A stretch of 64,000 nt of DNA. It comes from Oceanithermus desulfurans. GTDB taxonomy: Bacteria > Deinococcota > Deinococci > Deinococcales > Marinithermaceae. Each line of letters begins with the position of its first letter. Position 1 is the first letter of the stretch. The notes below the pieces were generated by a model that saw nothing but the letters and a program-made list of their open reading frames with translations, made no database searches and had not been told where the DNA came from. This document shows positions 23,004 through 31,650 of this stretch, in pieces. The stretch lies in contig NZ_JACHEZ010000002.1 of the NCBI RefSeq assembly GCF_014201675.1, forward strand, positions 62,001-126,000, in the 5' to 3' direction. The translations under genes and the position numbers were made by a program.

Positions 23004-23942
23004 ATGCGCCCCCTCGTCCTGGGCAGCGCCGGCTCGCAACCCACCCCCAAGGCGGGCTGCGGCTGCCGGTTGTGCACGCTCGCCCGGCGCGAAGGCGGCC
23101 GGGCGGTGCGCACCGGCCCCAGCCTCTACCTGCCCGAGGCGGACCTGCTGATCGACACCCCCGAGGAGGCCAACCTGCAGCTCACCGGCCACGACCTGGC
23201 CCCGCGCCGCGTCGCCTGGACCCACGCCCATCCCGACCACGCCGCCGGTCTGCGGGTGGTGCAGTTCCTGGCGCAGGCCTCGGGAAAACCGGTCGAGGGC
23301 TGGCTGCCGCGGCCCCTCTATCCGGTGCTGGCCGAGCGCTACCCGCTCGCCTACCTGGTCGACGCCGGCCACCTGGAGCTGCACCTGGTGGCGCCGGACC
23401 GACCCTTCGAACTCTCTGACGTCCGGGTCACGCCGCTCGCGCACGCACACGAGGAGCCCGTCTTCGCCTACCTCTTCGAATCGGACCGCGGCCGCGGCCT
23501 CTACGCCCCCGACCACCTGCGCAGCCTGCCGCTGCCCGAGGGACCGCTGGACTGGGCCGTGGTGCAGATGCCCATCCCGCCCCTGGACGCCCTCCCCTTC
23601 GAGCTCCCTCCCGAGCACGAGGCCTGGCGGAGCTTCTACACCTTCGACGAGGCGCTGGAGGCCTGGCGCGGCCGCACCCGCCGCTTGGTCTTCACCCACG
23701 TCTACGAAAGCGTGGGCATGACCCCCGAGGAGCTGGACGCGGTGGCGGCGCACGCGGGAGGTTGGGTGGGTTTCGCCCACGACGGCATGGAGATCGCTCC
23801 GGAACCGGCTTACGACGCGGCGGCGCGGCTCGAAGCCTTCCGCACCGAACAGGCGCGCATCGAGGCGGCCTACGCCGATGACCCTAAACGCATGCGTGCT
23901 GAGCTGCGCCGGTTGTGGCAGCGGTTCAAGCCCCGAAGCTAG
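23004..23942 (+). CDS. Metallo-beta-lactamase-fold hydrolase, PhnP-like
   Basis: A 312-residue protein. THAHPDHAAGL is the HxHxDH metal motif, with further His in LAHAHEEP and YAPDHLRS and FTHVYES as later ligands. An N-terminal GSAGSQPTPKAGCGCRLCTLA contains the CxCxxC structural zinc site of PhnP/PqqB-type phosphodiesterases, so a cyclic phosphate or related ester is a likely substrate type. A charged helical C-terminal tail (residues 265-312) is added. It is in an operon with the DUF4388 gene. Its stop TAG shares CTAG with the stop of the convergent dnaB gene. Confidence 0.85.
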   Translation: MRPLVLGSAGSQPTPKAGCGCRLCTLARREGGRAVRTGPSLYLPEADLLIDTPEEANLQLTGHDLAPRRVAWTHAHPDHAAGLRVVQFLAQASGKPVEGWLPRPLYPVLAERYPLAYLVDAGHLELHLVAPDRPFELSDVRVTPLAHAHEEPVFAYLFESDRGRGLYAPDHLRSLPLPEGPLDWAVVQMPIPPLDALPFELPPEHEAWRSFYTFDEALEAWRGRTRRLVFTHVYESVGMTPEELDAVAAHAGGWVGFAHDGMEIAPEPAYDAAARLEAFRTEQARIEAAYADDPKRMRAELRRLWQRFKPRS

Positions 23943-25297
23943 AAGTCACCGTGCGCCAGGTCGTTGAAGCGCACGTGGGCGGCGTGGAACTGCAGTTCGA
24001 CCGTGCCCACCGGACCGTTGCGCTGCTTGCCGATGATGATCTCGGCGATGCCCGCCTTTTCGGAGTGTTCGTTGTAGTAGTCGTCGCGGTAGATGAAGAG
24101 AACCAGGTCGGCGTCCTGCTCGATCGACCCCGACTCGCGCAGGTCGCTGAGCATGGGGCGCTTGTTGGGACGGCTCTCCACCGCGCGGCTGAGCTGGGAG
24201 AGCGCCACCACCGGCACCTCCAGCTCGCGCGCCAGGCCCTTGAGCCCGCGGCTGATCGCGGCGATCTCCTGCTGGCGGTTCTCGCCGCTGCGGGTGGACT
24301 GGCCGCCGCTCATCAACTGCATGTAGTCGATGACGATCAGGCCCACCTTGTGGTGCACCGCGAGCCGGCGCGCCCGGGCGCGCAGCTCCATCAGGGTGAG
24401 GCCGGGGGTGTCGTCGATGAAGACCGGCGCTTCGTAGATGCGGCCGGCGGCGGTGACCAGCCGCTCGTAGTCGCGGTCCGAGAGCTGCGCCTGGCGGATG
24501 CGGTTCATGTCCACCCGCGCCTCGCTGGAAAGCATGCGCAGCACCAGGTCGATCGCGGGCATCTCCAGCGAGAAGAGCGCCACCGGCGTCCCGTCGCGCA
24601 GCGCCACGTTCTGGGCGATGGTAAGGGCGAAGGCCGTCTTGCCCATCGAGGGGCGGGCGGCGATGATGTTGAGGCTGCCCGGACCCAGCCCTCCGATCAT
24701 GCGGTCCAGGTCGGCGAACCCGGTGGCCAGCATGTCGCCGGCAACCCCGTGTTCCCGCAGGCGGGCGATGCGCTCGTGGGCTTCGGTGACGAGCTCGCGC
24801 ATCTCCTGGAAGTCGTGCCGGGGCCCGTGGGTGGCCACGTCGAGGATGAGCTTCCCCGCCTGGTCGACGATCTCCTCCACGCTGCCGGCCTCGTCGTAGG
24901 CCAGCCGCATCACCTCGCCGGCGGCGGCGATGAGGCGCCGCAGCACCGCCTTCTCGGCGACGATGCGGGCGTAGTGCTCGGCGTAGGCGGCGGTGGGGGT
25001 GGCCTCGCTCAGCCCCACCAGGTAGGTGAGGCCGCCCACCTCGTCGAGCTCGCCCGCCTTCTTGAGCTCTTCGGAGAGGGTGACCAGGTCCACCGGCTCG
25101 CTGCGCGTGCGCAACGCCTCCATGGCCCGCCAGATCTTGCGGTGGGCCTCTTTGTAGAAAACGTCGGGCGTGATCAGGCCTTCGATGCGGTCGATGGCCT
25201 CGTTGTCCACAAGAGCCGAGCCCAGCACGCTGGCCTCGGCTTCCAGGTTGTGGGGGGGGATACGCCCCGTGGGCAGGCTTCTCGCCGGTTCGGCCAT
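23939..25297 (-). CDS. dnaB: Replicative DNA helicase DnaB
   Basis: A 452-residue hexameric helicase that unwinds DNA at the replication fork. The N-terminal domain starts PPHNLEAEASVLGSALVDNEAIDRI (primase-interaction region). The RecA-like domain has Walker A RPSMGKTAFAL, FSLEMPAIDLVLRML (the FSLEM motif), Walker B VGLIVIDYMQLMSG, and the DnaB motif LRESGSIEQDADLVLFIYRDDYY. The length is normal and no intein is present. It is monocistronic in this window, convergent with the MBL gene and divergent from the PKD protease. Confidence 0.97.
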   Translation of the reverse strand: MAEPARSLPTGRIPPHNLEAEASVLGSALVDNEAIDRIEGLITPDVFYKEAHRKIWRAMEALRTRSEPVDLVTLSEELKKAGELDEVGGLTYLVGLSEATPTAAYAEHYARIVAEKAVLRRLIAAAGEVMRLAYDEAGSVEEIVDQAGKLILDVATHGPRHDFQEMRELVTEAHERIARLREHGVAGDMLATGFADLDRMIGGLGPGSLNIIAARPSMGKTAFALTIAQNVALRDGTPVALFSLEMPAIDLVLRMLSSEARVDMNRIRQAQLSDRDYERLVTAAGRIYEAPVFIDDTPGLTLMELRARARRLAVHHKVGLIVIDYMQLMSGGQSTRSGENRQQEIAAISRGLKGLARELEVPVVALSQLSRAVESRPNKRPMLSDLRESGSIEQDADLVLFIYRDDYYNEHSEKAGIAEIIIGKQRNGPVGTVELQFHAAHVRFNDLAHGDF

Positions 25298-25473
25298 GAT
25301 ATCGAGCTCCCGATACGTCCCCCTAAAGGGACCTTATGCTACCAGCGACCGGTCCGCGGGTGGTGAAAACGAACGCGGCTGCAGTAGGATGGCCGCAGGC
25401 GACGCACCCGGCCGCGCCGGCGCGCCGCCCCCGGAACCCTGCCGCCAACCTGTACCCGGGACGAGGAGCACAC

Positions 25474-27807
25474 GTGAACCAACGCTGGAACCCCACCCTC
25501 CGCCGTGCGGCCAGGGCCCTGGCCGTCGTATCCGGGCTGTGGCTGCTCGCCGCCTGCACGAACCCGTTCCAACCCGATCCCGTCACCTGGGAGGTCGAGC
25601 CGGACACGCTGCTGTTTCGCGGGGCTGCGGGCGTTACCGCTCCCACCGCCTCCTTCGTCCTGCGCAACGCGGGCCGCTCCGCCGCCGACTTTCGCGTCGA
25701 ACCCAGCAGCGACTGGATCCTCGTCGAGCCCAAAACCGGCCGGCTCGCCCCCGGCGCGTCGGCCACGCTGCGCGTCGGCGTGAGCGGCTGCACCGACGCG
25801 GAGCTGCGCGCGGGTCTGATCGCCGTCAGCGGGCCGGGCGCGCGCGCCACGGTGCGCGTGGTGCACGAATGCGCCAGCGACAACGCCCCGCCGACCGCGG
25901 TGCTGACGGCGTCGCCACAGCAGGGAGCGGCGCCGCTGCGCGTCGTCTTCAGCGTGGAAAGCTCGGACCCCGACGGCGACCTGCTCGACTGTGAGCTCGA
26001 CTTCGGCGACGGCACCGCGCCCGCACGTGTCTGCAGCGGGGAAACGGCGCACAGCTACCTCGAGCCCGGCGGGTACACCGCGGTCTTGACCGTCAGCGAC
26101 GGCAGCACCGGCACCCAGGCCACCCGCACGATCGCGGTGGGCGCCGTCGATGCGCCCACCTGGGTGGCCGAACCCACCCAGCTGACCTTCGACGCGGTCG
26201 TCGGCGGAACCGCCCCCGACCCTCAGAACCTGCGCCTCCGCAACGCCGGGGGCGCCGCCGGCTCGTTTACGGCGACCGCCGATAGCGCCTGGCTCACGGT
26301 GAACCCGTCGGCCGGGACGCTGGATCCCGCGGCGGAGACGCTGCTCGCCGTCCGCGTCGCCGCCTGCGAGGCGGCCGGCCGCACGAGCGCCCGCCTGACC
26401 CTTGCGGGCGGGGGCGCCCAGACCGAGGTCACGGTGGTGCGCAACTGCGCCTCGCCGCAGAACCGGCCGCCGGCCGCCGCCCTGGCCGCCGACCCGACCA
26501 CGGGGGCACCGCCCCTGACCGTGCGCTTCACCACCTCCGCCTCCGACCCCGACGGCGACGCGCTGACCTGCAGCCTCGACTTCGGGGACGGCTCCTCGGC
26601 GGCCCTCGACTGCGGCACCGCCGTCGGCCACACCTACGCCGCCGCCGGCCGGTACACCGCGGTGCTGACCGTCCGCGACGGTCAGGGAGGCACCGCCCGG
26701 GCGGAGCAGACGGTCGAGGCGGCGTCGCCCAACCAGCCGCCCTCCGCCACGCTTTCCGCCGACCCGGACTCCGGCACCGCCCCGCTGAACGTGACCTTCG
26801 CGCTCACGAGCTCCGACCCTGACGGCGACGCGCTGACCTGCAGCCTCGACTTCGGCGACGGGCAGAGCCTGGCGCGCTGCAGCGGAAGCGTCGCCCACAG
26901 CTACGACCAGCCCGGCACCTACCGGTCCGTCTTCTCGGTCGAGGACGGCCGCGGCGGCCGTGCCTCGGCGGAGGCGCTGGTGCGCGTCGCCGCTCCTTCC
27001 AACCCGGGAGCCTTCGACATCCAGATCCTGTTCGTCGAAGAGCCCGCCGACCCCGACGTGCGCGCCGCCTTCGAAAACGCCGCAGTGCGCTGGGAACAGG
27101 TCCTCACCGGCGACCTGCGCGACGTCCAGGCCAACGTTTCCGCGGGGTCCTGCCTGGACAGCAACCCCGGCTACCAGGGAACGATCGACGACCTCCTGAT
27201 CGTAGCCGACGTGGTGCCCATCGACGGCGCCTACGGCATCCTGGGCAGCGCCGGGCCCTGTTACGTGCGCGGCGACGCCGGTCAGGCGGACTACTACCTG
27301 CCCTACTTCGGGATCATGAAGTTCGACTCGGCCGACCTGGACCGCATGAAGCAGAACGGAACCCTTGAGGTCGTGATCCTGCACGAGATGGGGCACGTGC
27401 TCGGCCTCGGCACCCTCTGGGAGGCGGGGCCGTTCGCCTTCCTGAACCACAACGCCGCCAGCTGCCAGGACGCCAGCGACGTCACCTACGACGGCCCCGC
27501 CGCCATGGACGCCTGGCACGCGCTCGGGGCGGTGGGCGAGGTGCACGTGGAGAACACCGGGGGAGCAGGGACGAAGTGCGGCCACTGGCGCGAGGCCACC
27601 TTCGACACCGAGCTGATGACGGGGTGGATCGACGGCGCCGTCGCGCCGCTGAGCCGGGTGACCGTCGGCAGCCTCGCCGACCTGGGGTACGCGGTGAACT
27701 ACGCTGCGGCCGACGGCTACGCGCTGCCCAGCGGCGACCTGGCGCAGCTGGCGGGCGGCGAGCGGCTCGAGGAGGTCCTGATCCTGCCGCAGCCCCCGAC
27801 CCCCTAG
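25474..27807 (+). CDS. PKD-domain zinc metalloprotease lipoprotein, leishmanolysin-like
   Basis: A 777-residue surface protein. The lipobox LLAAC (Cys28) is followed by two BACON-like beta domains (about residues 36-135 and 230-330; each ends ...VRVVHEC or ...VVRNC), alternating with three PKD domains recognised by SSDPDGDLLDCELDFGDG, SASDPDGDALTCSLDFGDG and SSDPDGDALTCSLDFGDG. The C-terminal 270 residues contain HEMGHVLGLG (His637, Glu638, His641) and a later His704 in CGHWREATFDTELMTGW, the layout of leishmanolysin-type (M8-like) metalloproteases with a Met-turn. It probably digests external protein. GTG 25474 has GAGGAG upstream and gives a proper signal peptide. Confidence 0.87.
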   Translation: MNQRWNPTLRRAARALAVVSGLWLLAACTNPFQPDPVTWEVEPDTLLFRGAAGVTAPTASFVLRNAGRSAADFRVEPSSDWILVEPKTGRLAPGASATLRVGVSGCTDAELRAGLIAVSGPGARATVRVVHECASDNAPPTAVLTASPQQGAAPLRVVFSVESSDPDGDLLDCELDFGDGTAPARVCSGETAHSYLEPGGYTAVLTVSDGSTGTQATRTIAVGAVDAPTWVAEPTQLTFDAVVGGTAPDPQNLRLRNAGGAAGSFTATADSAWLTVNPSAGTLDPAAETLLAVRVAACEAAGRTSARLTLAGGGAQTEVTVVRNCASPQNRPPAAALAADPTTGAPPLTVRFTTSASDPDGDALTCSLDFGDGSSAALDCGTAVGHTYAAAGRYTAVLTVRDGQGGTARAEQTVEAASPNQPPSATLSADPDSGTAPLNVTFALTSSDPDGDALTCSLDFGDGQSLARCSGSVAHSYDQPGTYRSVFSVEDGRGGRASAEALVRVAAPSNPGAFDIQILFVEEPADPDVRAAFENAAVRWEQVLTGDLRDVQANVSAGSCLDSNPGYQGTIDDLLIVADVVPIDGAYGILGSAGPCYVRGDAGQADYYLPYFGIMKFDSADLDRMKQNGTLEVVILHEMGHVLGLGTLWEAGPFAFLNHNAASCQDASDVTYDGPAAMDAWHALGAVGEVHVENTGGAGTKCGHWREATFDTELMTGWIDGAVAPLSRVTVGSLADLGYAVNYAAADGYALPSGDLAQLAGGERLEEVLILPQPPTP

Positions 27808-27827
27808 CCCGGGCAGCCACACGCGCG

Positions 27828-27857
27828 AAAACCGCCGCCCCCAAGGGCGGCGGTTCC
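27828..27857 (-). terminator. Rho-independent terminator of the rpsF-ssb-rpsR-rplI operon
   Basis: AACCGCCGCCC and GGGCGGCGGTT (27830-27840 and 27845-27855) form an 11-bp perfect stem with a 4-base loop. On the minus strand the stem ends in TTTTCG, giving a U-run for transcripts leaving rplI. It may also stop the protease transcript from the other side. Confidence 0.85.
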
Positions 27858-27873
27858 GTACGGCGGGGAACGG

Positions 27874-28329
27874 TTAGCCGCCGTTTTCTTCGCTCTCGAC
27901 CACGACCTTGAGCTGGATGGGCACCTCGGGGTGCGGCTTGTAGACCAGCTCGTAGCTGCCCAGTTCCTTGATGGGCTTGGCCAGCAGCAGGCGCTTGGGG
28001 TCGATGGTGATCTCGTGCTGCTTTTCGAGCGCCTCGGCGATGTCGCGGCTCGTGACCGAACCGTAGATCTTCGTCTCGCCCGCCTTGACCTTGAGGGTCA
28101 GGGTGAGCGGCTCGAGGATCTCCTTGAGGCGCTCGGCCTCGGCCTTGCGCTCGGCGGCCTTCTTGGCCTGGGCGCGGATCTTGGCCTCGAGCGCCTTGAG
28201 GTTGGCCTCGGTGGCGAGGGCCGCGAGCCCGCGCGGGAGCAGGTAGTTGCGGGCGTAGCCCGGCTTGACGTTGACGACCTGGCCCACGTCACCGAGTTTT
28301 TCCACGGGTTCGAGCAGGATGACTTTCAC
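27874..28329 (-). CDS. rplI: Ribosomal protein bL9
   Basis: A 151-residue large-subunit protein. The N-terminal RNA-binding domain MKVILLEPVEKLGDVGQVVNVKPGYARNYLLPRGLA is diagnostic (G-x-V-x-x-V-x-x-G-Y-x-R-N-(Y/F)-L-x-P). A long charged helix (ALEAKIRAQAKKAAERKAEAERLK) connects to the C-terminal domain with YGSVTSRDIAEAL. It binds 23S rRNA near the L1 stalk and helps reading-frame maintenance. Last gene of the operon, ten bases after rpsR, followed by a terminator. Confidence 0.97.
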   Translation of the reverse strand: MKVILLEPVEKLGDVGQVVNVKPGYARNYLLPRGLAALATEANLKALEAKIRAQAKKAAERKAEAERLKEILEPLTLTLKVKAGETKIYGSVTSRDIAEALEKQHEITIDPKRLLLAKPIKELGSYELVYKPHPEVPIQLKVVVESEENGG

Positions 28330-28339
28330 GCGGGGCCTC

Positions 28340-28594
28340 CTACTTACGGACCAGCTTCTCGGTGAAGGGGATGATCGCCAGGATGCGCGCGCGCTTGATC
28401 GTGGTGGCGAGGCGCCGCTGGTGCTTGGCGCAGGTGCCGGTGCGGCGACGCGGCAGGATCTTGCCGGTCTCCGAGATGAAGCGCTTCAGCATCTTGGCGT
28501 CCTTGTAGTCGGTGATCTCCAGCTCGCCGGTGCAGAACTGGCACACCTTGGGTTTGCGGAACCTGCGGGGTCCGCGGGGTCTTCTGCTGCTCAA
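28340..28594 (-). CDS. rpsR: Ribosomal protein bS18
   Basis: An 84-residue small-subunit protein. [18 protein letters not shown] and [25 protein letters not shown] are the conserved bS18 core. CQFC near the N-terminus, with a further Cys in TGTCAKHQ, makes this a cysteine-containing (C+, zinc-binding) S18. The start is TTG at 28594, overlapping the ssb TGA stop (TTGA), so it is coupled to ssb. The N-terminus [14 protein letters not shown] is basic, as usual. It pairs with S6 on the platform of the 30S subunit. Confidence 0.95.
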   Translation of the reverse strand: MSSRRPRGPRRFRKPKVCQFCTGELEITDYKDAKMLKRFISETGKILPRRRTGTCAKHQRRLATTIKRARILAIIPFTEKLVRK

Positions 28595-29406
28595 AACGGT
28601 AAATCCTCCTCCGGTGGGAAGTCTTCGAGGCCTTCGTCGATATCCACCCCGCCCGTCTGGGCCTGCTTGGCAGGGGCACCGGTCCCACCACTACGTCCGG
28701 GGCCACGTGCGAGGCGTTCGAGCCGGTTGGCTTCTACGCGGGTGGTGAAGCGGCGCTCTCCGGTCTGCGTCGTCCACGAGTCGTTGACCAGGCGTCCCAT
28801 GACGAAAAGGCCGTCGCCCTTCTTCAGGTTGGCGGCCCACTCGGCGAGTTCGCGCCAGGCCTGCACGTCGAAGAAGTGCGTCTTCTCCTGCTCGCTGCCG
28901 CGCGAGACGTAGCGTTCGTTCACCGCCAGGCCGATGCGGATGACCGCGGTGCCCTGGGGGGTGTAGCGCAGCTCGGGGTCGCGGGTCAGGTTGCCGATCA
29001 GGACCACCTCGTTGAGGCCTTCGCGCAGGCGCTCCTGACCACGGGCGTCGGAGACGGTCTGTTCGTCCCCCTTGTCCGCCCGGTCGAGCACCTCGATGCG
29101 GTCGACGCGCACGTCCACCGCGCTGCGGCGACCGCCTTCGGCCTCCCAGCTGCGGTAGTCGAGGCGGCCGTCCACCAGCACCGGGGTGCCGGCGGTGAGC
29201 TGCTCGACCAGCATCTCGGCGTAGCGCCCGAACATCTTGACCCGGTGGTACCAGGCCAGCTCGCGCTCTTCGCCCGTCTCGGTGGTGACGCGGTCGTTGC
29301 CGGCCACGGTCACCTCGAGCACCGCCAGACCGCCCGGGGTGTAGCGCATCTCCGGGGTCTGGGTCACGGTCCCGATCAGCAGGATTCGGTTCAAACCTTT
29401 CGCCAT
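28591..29406 (-). CDS. ssb: Single-stranded DNA-binding protein with two OB folds
   Basis: A 271-residue SSB with two OB-fold domains in one chain. Domain 1 is [36 protein letters not shown] and domain 2 is [33 protein letters not shown], separated by about 125 residues. This duplicated form, acting as a dimer, is characteristic of the Deinococcus-Thermus lineage and is one of the main clues to the source organism. The acidic C-terminus ([16 protein letters not shown]) is the tip that recruits repair and replication proteins. It lies between rpsF and rpsR as usual. Confidence 0.97.
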   Translation of the reverse strand: MAKGLNRILLIGTVTQTPEMRYTPGGLAVLEVTVAGNDRVTTETGEERELAWYHRVKMFGRYAEMLVEQLTAGTPVLVDGRLDYRSWEAEGGRRSAVDVRVDRIEVLDRADKGDEQTVSDARGQERLREGLNEVVLIGNLTRDPELRYTPQGTAVIRIGLAVNERYVSRGSEQEKTHFFDVQAWRELAEWAANLKKGDGLFVMGRLVNDSWTTQTGERRFTTRVEANRLERLARGPGRSGGTGAPAKQAQTGGVDIDEGLEDFPPEEDLPF

Positions 29407-29425
29407 AGGAACATTCTAGCTTAAG

Positions 29426-29740
29426 CTAGCCCTTCTTGGTCTTCCACTCGGGTCGGTCGCGCACGATGAGCACACGCCGCACGTTGTCGCGGATGCGCAA
29501 CTCGGCTTCCAGGGGCGCGGCTTCGCCCGCCTCCATCTCGACCGTATAGAAGATGTAGTAACCTTCCGGGTCCTTCTCGATGGGGTAGGCGAGGCGGCGG
29601 TTGCCCCACTCGTCGATCGCTTTGACCTCGGCCTTGTGCTTGTCCAGCGCCGCCTGGATCATGTCCTTCTCCAGCTGCAACTGGGTCGGCTCGAGGTTGG
29701 GGTTCAGGATGATCCCCACGTCGTACTGTGGCATGTTCAC
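29426..29740 (-). CDS. rpsF: Ribosomal protein bS6
   Basis: A 104-residue protein. MPQYDVGIILNPNLEPTQLQLEKD and GNRRLAYPIEKDPEGYYIFYTVEM match bS6, which forms a heterodimer with S18 on 16S rRNA. The start ATG 29740 follows AAAGGGGGTGAAC. First gene of rpsF-ssb-rpsR-rplI; in many bacteria the S6:S18 complex represses its own mRNA, but I did not identify that leader structure here. Confidence 0.96.
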   Translation of the reverse strand: MNMPQYDVGIILNPNLEPTQLQLEKDMIQAALDKHKAEVKAIDEWGNRRLAYPIEKDPEGYYIFYTVEMEAGEAAPLEAELRIRDNVRRVLIVRDRPEWKTKKG

Positions 29741-29784
29741 CCCCTTTCGTTCGTGGGCTGGCCCGACGCGGGCCGCAAGGTTTG

Positions 29785-29821
29785 ATTATAGCAGCTCGCC
29801 GCCCCCGCGGGGGCGGCGAGC
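29785..29821 (-). promoter_or_regulatory. rpsF -10 box directly abutting a 28-bp palindromic hairpin
   Basis: On the minus strand a consensus TATAAT (29790-29785) lies about 45 bases before rpsF. Immediately upstream is a loopless perfect palindrome, GCTCGCCGCCCCCG plus its reverse complement (29794-29821). The hairpin is 13 bases after the stop of the upstream lipoprotein gene and probably ends its transcript. A -35 box would have to lie within the palindrome, so terminator and promoter overlap physically. Confidence 0.65.
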
Positions 29822-29834
29822 GGAGGAGGGGGCC

Positions 29835-31523
29835 TTAGGGCAGATCGCGCGCGCCCAGGTCGCGGACGTCGGGGCGCTCCTCGGCCTGCAGGTGGCGCAG
29901 GTACTGGTAGTCGACGGCGGGCAGGCCGTCCGGAAGCGGCTGGGCCTGGTCGCGTACCAGCGGGGTGTCCACCGGGTCGAGGGTGGTGAGGTCCAGGGGC
30001 ACGGGCGCGCCGGCGACGTCGAGGAGGTTTTCGACGCCGGTGACCGTGGGGCCGTCGGCGGCGCTGCCGTAGTAGCACTCCTCCTGTACCGCGACGTCCT
30101 GCCAGGTGTTCGTGAACCAGTTCACCCCGAAGTTGATCGTTCCCTGGTTGGTGTCGTCGAGGCAGAAGTAGGACGGCTCGCCCGTCTCGCCGGCCACGTA
30201 GACGATGTTGTTGAACATCTCTACGGTCTCCAGCGAACGCGAGGGGGCGTCGCGGTTGCCCAGGTAAAAGAGCCGGAAGCGCCAGACGTCGTCACGATCC
30301 TGCAGAACCAGAACAGTATTGTTGTAAAAGTAGAGAGTCCCGTTGTGGGAAAGCGCCGGGTCGTTGTCGCTGCCGTAGTGGACGATGTTGCCCGCGGCGG
30401 TCTCGCTGCCGACGTGGCGGAAGAAGTTGCCGTAGACGTAGGTCTTGCGGTAGGCCGCGTCGGCTTCTTGCACCTTGGCGAGGCGGTCGGGGTCGAGGTC
30501 GGGGCAGTTGTTCACGTCCGTGCAGCCCAGTTCGCGCAGGTACTCGGAGACGAGGTACCAGGGTGCGGCGTCCTCCACCTCGACCAGGTCGAGCATGCGG
30601 GCGCTGCCGGAGTCGAACCAGTTGTAGCGGATCGTCGAGCCGGCCACCCGCTCCTTGAGGGTGACCCCGTCGGAACCGGGGGCGTTGGGGCCGAAGCGGT
30701 TGTACTGGTAGACGACCCCGATGGCCTGGATGTAGAGGCCGTGCTCGAGGTAGCTCCCGGGCTGGCCGTGGCCGTGCAGGTAGTTGCCCTCGATGAGCAG
30801 GTTGCGGGTCAGGTGGGCCTCGTTGTAGCCCTGCGACATGGTGAAGATGCCGTTGCCGCAGTTCTCCAGCTCGTTGCCGCGGATCACCACGTTGTCGGCG
30901 GCCTGGATGCGGATGCAGGCGGCGCCGTCTTCGTAGTTGTCCGTGGTGCCGTTCATGCGGGTGTAGCTGAAGTTGTTCTTGACGTTGCGGATGTGCAGCC
31001 CCTCGATCACCACGTTGTGAACCTTGAGGTCGTAGTCCGGGTTGTACAGCATGATCATGGCCAGCCCCTCCATGGGGCCGTAGGTCGTGTAGGCGTCCGC
31101 GTCGTCGGGGTCGTTCACCGCGCCGTCGCCATCCAGGATCGGGCGTTCGCCGTTCGGTCCGGGCACACCGCACAGGCGAATAGGCTGGTCTTCGCTGCCG
31201 TCGGTGCGGATCACGATCTTCTCGCGGTAGGGCTCCTCGCGGTAGAAGATGCGCACCGTGTCGCCGGGGCCCAGTTCGTCCCAGGGTACGTCGGCCGGGG
31301 TGGCGTAGGTCTGCCCCGGGCCGACGGGGTAGTCCTGACCACTTCCGGTGTGCTCGCAGACGACCGGGTTGTAGGGCGGGGGATCGTCCCCGCCACCGCC
31401 TCCTCCGCCACCGTTACCGTTGCCGTTACCGTTACCGTTGCCGTTGCCCGGCTGGCAGGCGGCCAGCAGAAACAGGATCGTGAGTACGGGGACCGTCCAC
31501 CGGATGCGTAGATTCTTGAGCAT
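29835..31523 (-). CDS. Right-handed beta-helix surface lipoprotein (paralogue 1)
   Basis: A 562-residue lipoprotein: lipobox LLAAC (Cys23), an Asn-Gly/Gly linker, then parallel beta-helix repeats (HNVVIEGLHIRNVKNNFSY, DNVVIRGNELENCGNGIFT, RNLLIEGNYLHGHGQPG, STIRYNWFDSGSARML, TYVYGNFFRHVG). This is the fold of pectate lyases, polysaccharide lyases and related carbohydrate-active proteins; I see no catalytic signature strong enough to name an activity. The start follows GGGGAGGAT. A paralogue follows upstream in the genome (31651-33363). It probably binds or degrades extracellular polysaccharide, or is an adhesin. Confidence 0.82.
   Translation of the reverse strand: MLKNLRIRWTVPVLTILFLLAACQPGNGNGNGNGNGNGGGGGGGGDDPPPYNPVVCEHTGSGQDYPVGPGQTYATPADVPWDELGPGDTVRIFYREEPYREKIVIRTDGSEDQPIRLCGVPGPNGERPILDGDGAVNDPDDADAYTTYGPMEGLAMIMLYNPDYDLKVHNVVIEGLHIRNVKNNFSYTRMNGTTDNYEDGAACIRIQAADNVVIRGNELENCGNGIFTMSQGYNEAHLTRNLLIEGNYLHGHGQPGSYLEHGLYIQAIGVVYQYNRFGPNAPGSDGVTLKERVAGSTIRYNWFDSGSARMLDLVEVEDAAPWYLVSEYLRELGCTDVNNCPDLDPDRLAKVQEADAAYRKTYVYGNFFRHVGSETAAGNIVHYGSDNDPALSHNGTLYFYNNTVLVLQDRDDVWRFRLFYLGNRDAPSRSLETVEMFNNIVYVAGETGEPSYFCLDDTNQGTINFGVNWFTNTWQDVAVQEECYYGSAADGPTVTGVENLLDVAGAPVPLDLTTLDPVDTPLVRDQAQPLPDGLPAVDYQYLRHLQAEERPDVRDLGARDLP
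31411..31446. repeat. Hexanucleotide repeat encoding the Asn-Gly linker
   Basis: Six tandem copies of CCGTTR (plus strand) encode the six Asn-Gly pairs just after the lipid-anchored cysteine of the beta-helix lipoprotein. The unit is a multiple of three, so copy-number changes would alter linker length without breaking the frame. Confidence 0.85.
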
Positions 31524-31569
31524 ATATCCTCCCCTACTTTACGTAGGTAAGGACATATTACCATATATT

Positions 31570-31589
31570 GTGTTAATTATATTTAACAC
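31570..31589. promoter_or_regulatory. Inverted repeat in an AT-rich promoter region
   Basis: GTGTTAA-TTATAT-TTAACAC has perfect 7-bp arms and lies 47 bases upstream of the beta-helix lipoprotein start. The surrounding 31530-31620 is strikingly A+T-rich compared with the rest of the window. It may be an operator for a nucleoid-associated or Crp/Fnr-type regulator; half-sites of GTG-TTAA-TTAA-CAC type do resemble Crp/Fnr sites. The gap 31524-31650 holds no gene. Confidence 0.55.
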
Positions 31590-31650
31590 CTACCTTAACA
31601 ATAATCCCGTATCAACCGCGTCGAAACGTTGCGCGGTGAGGCACCTTGAG

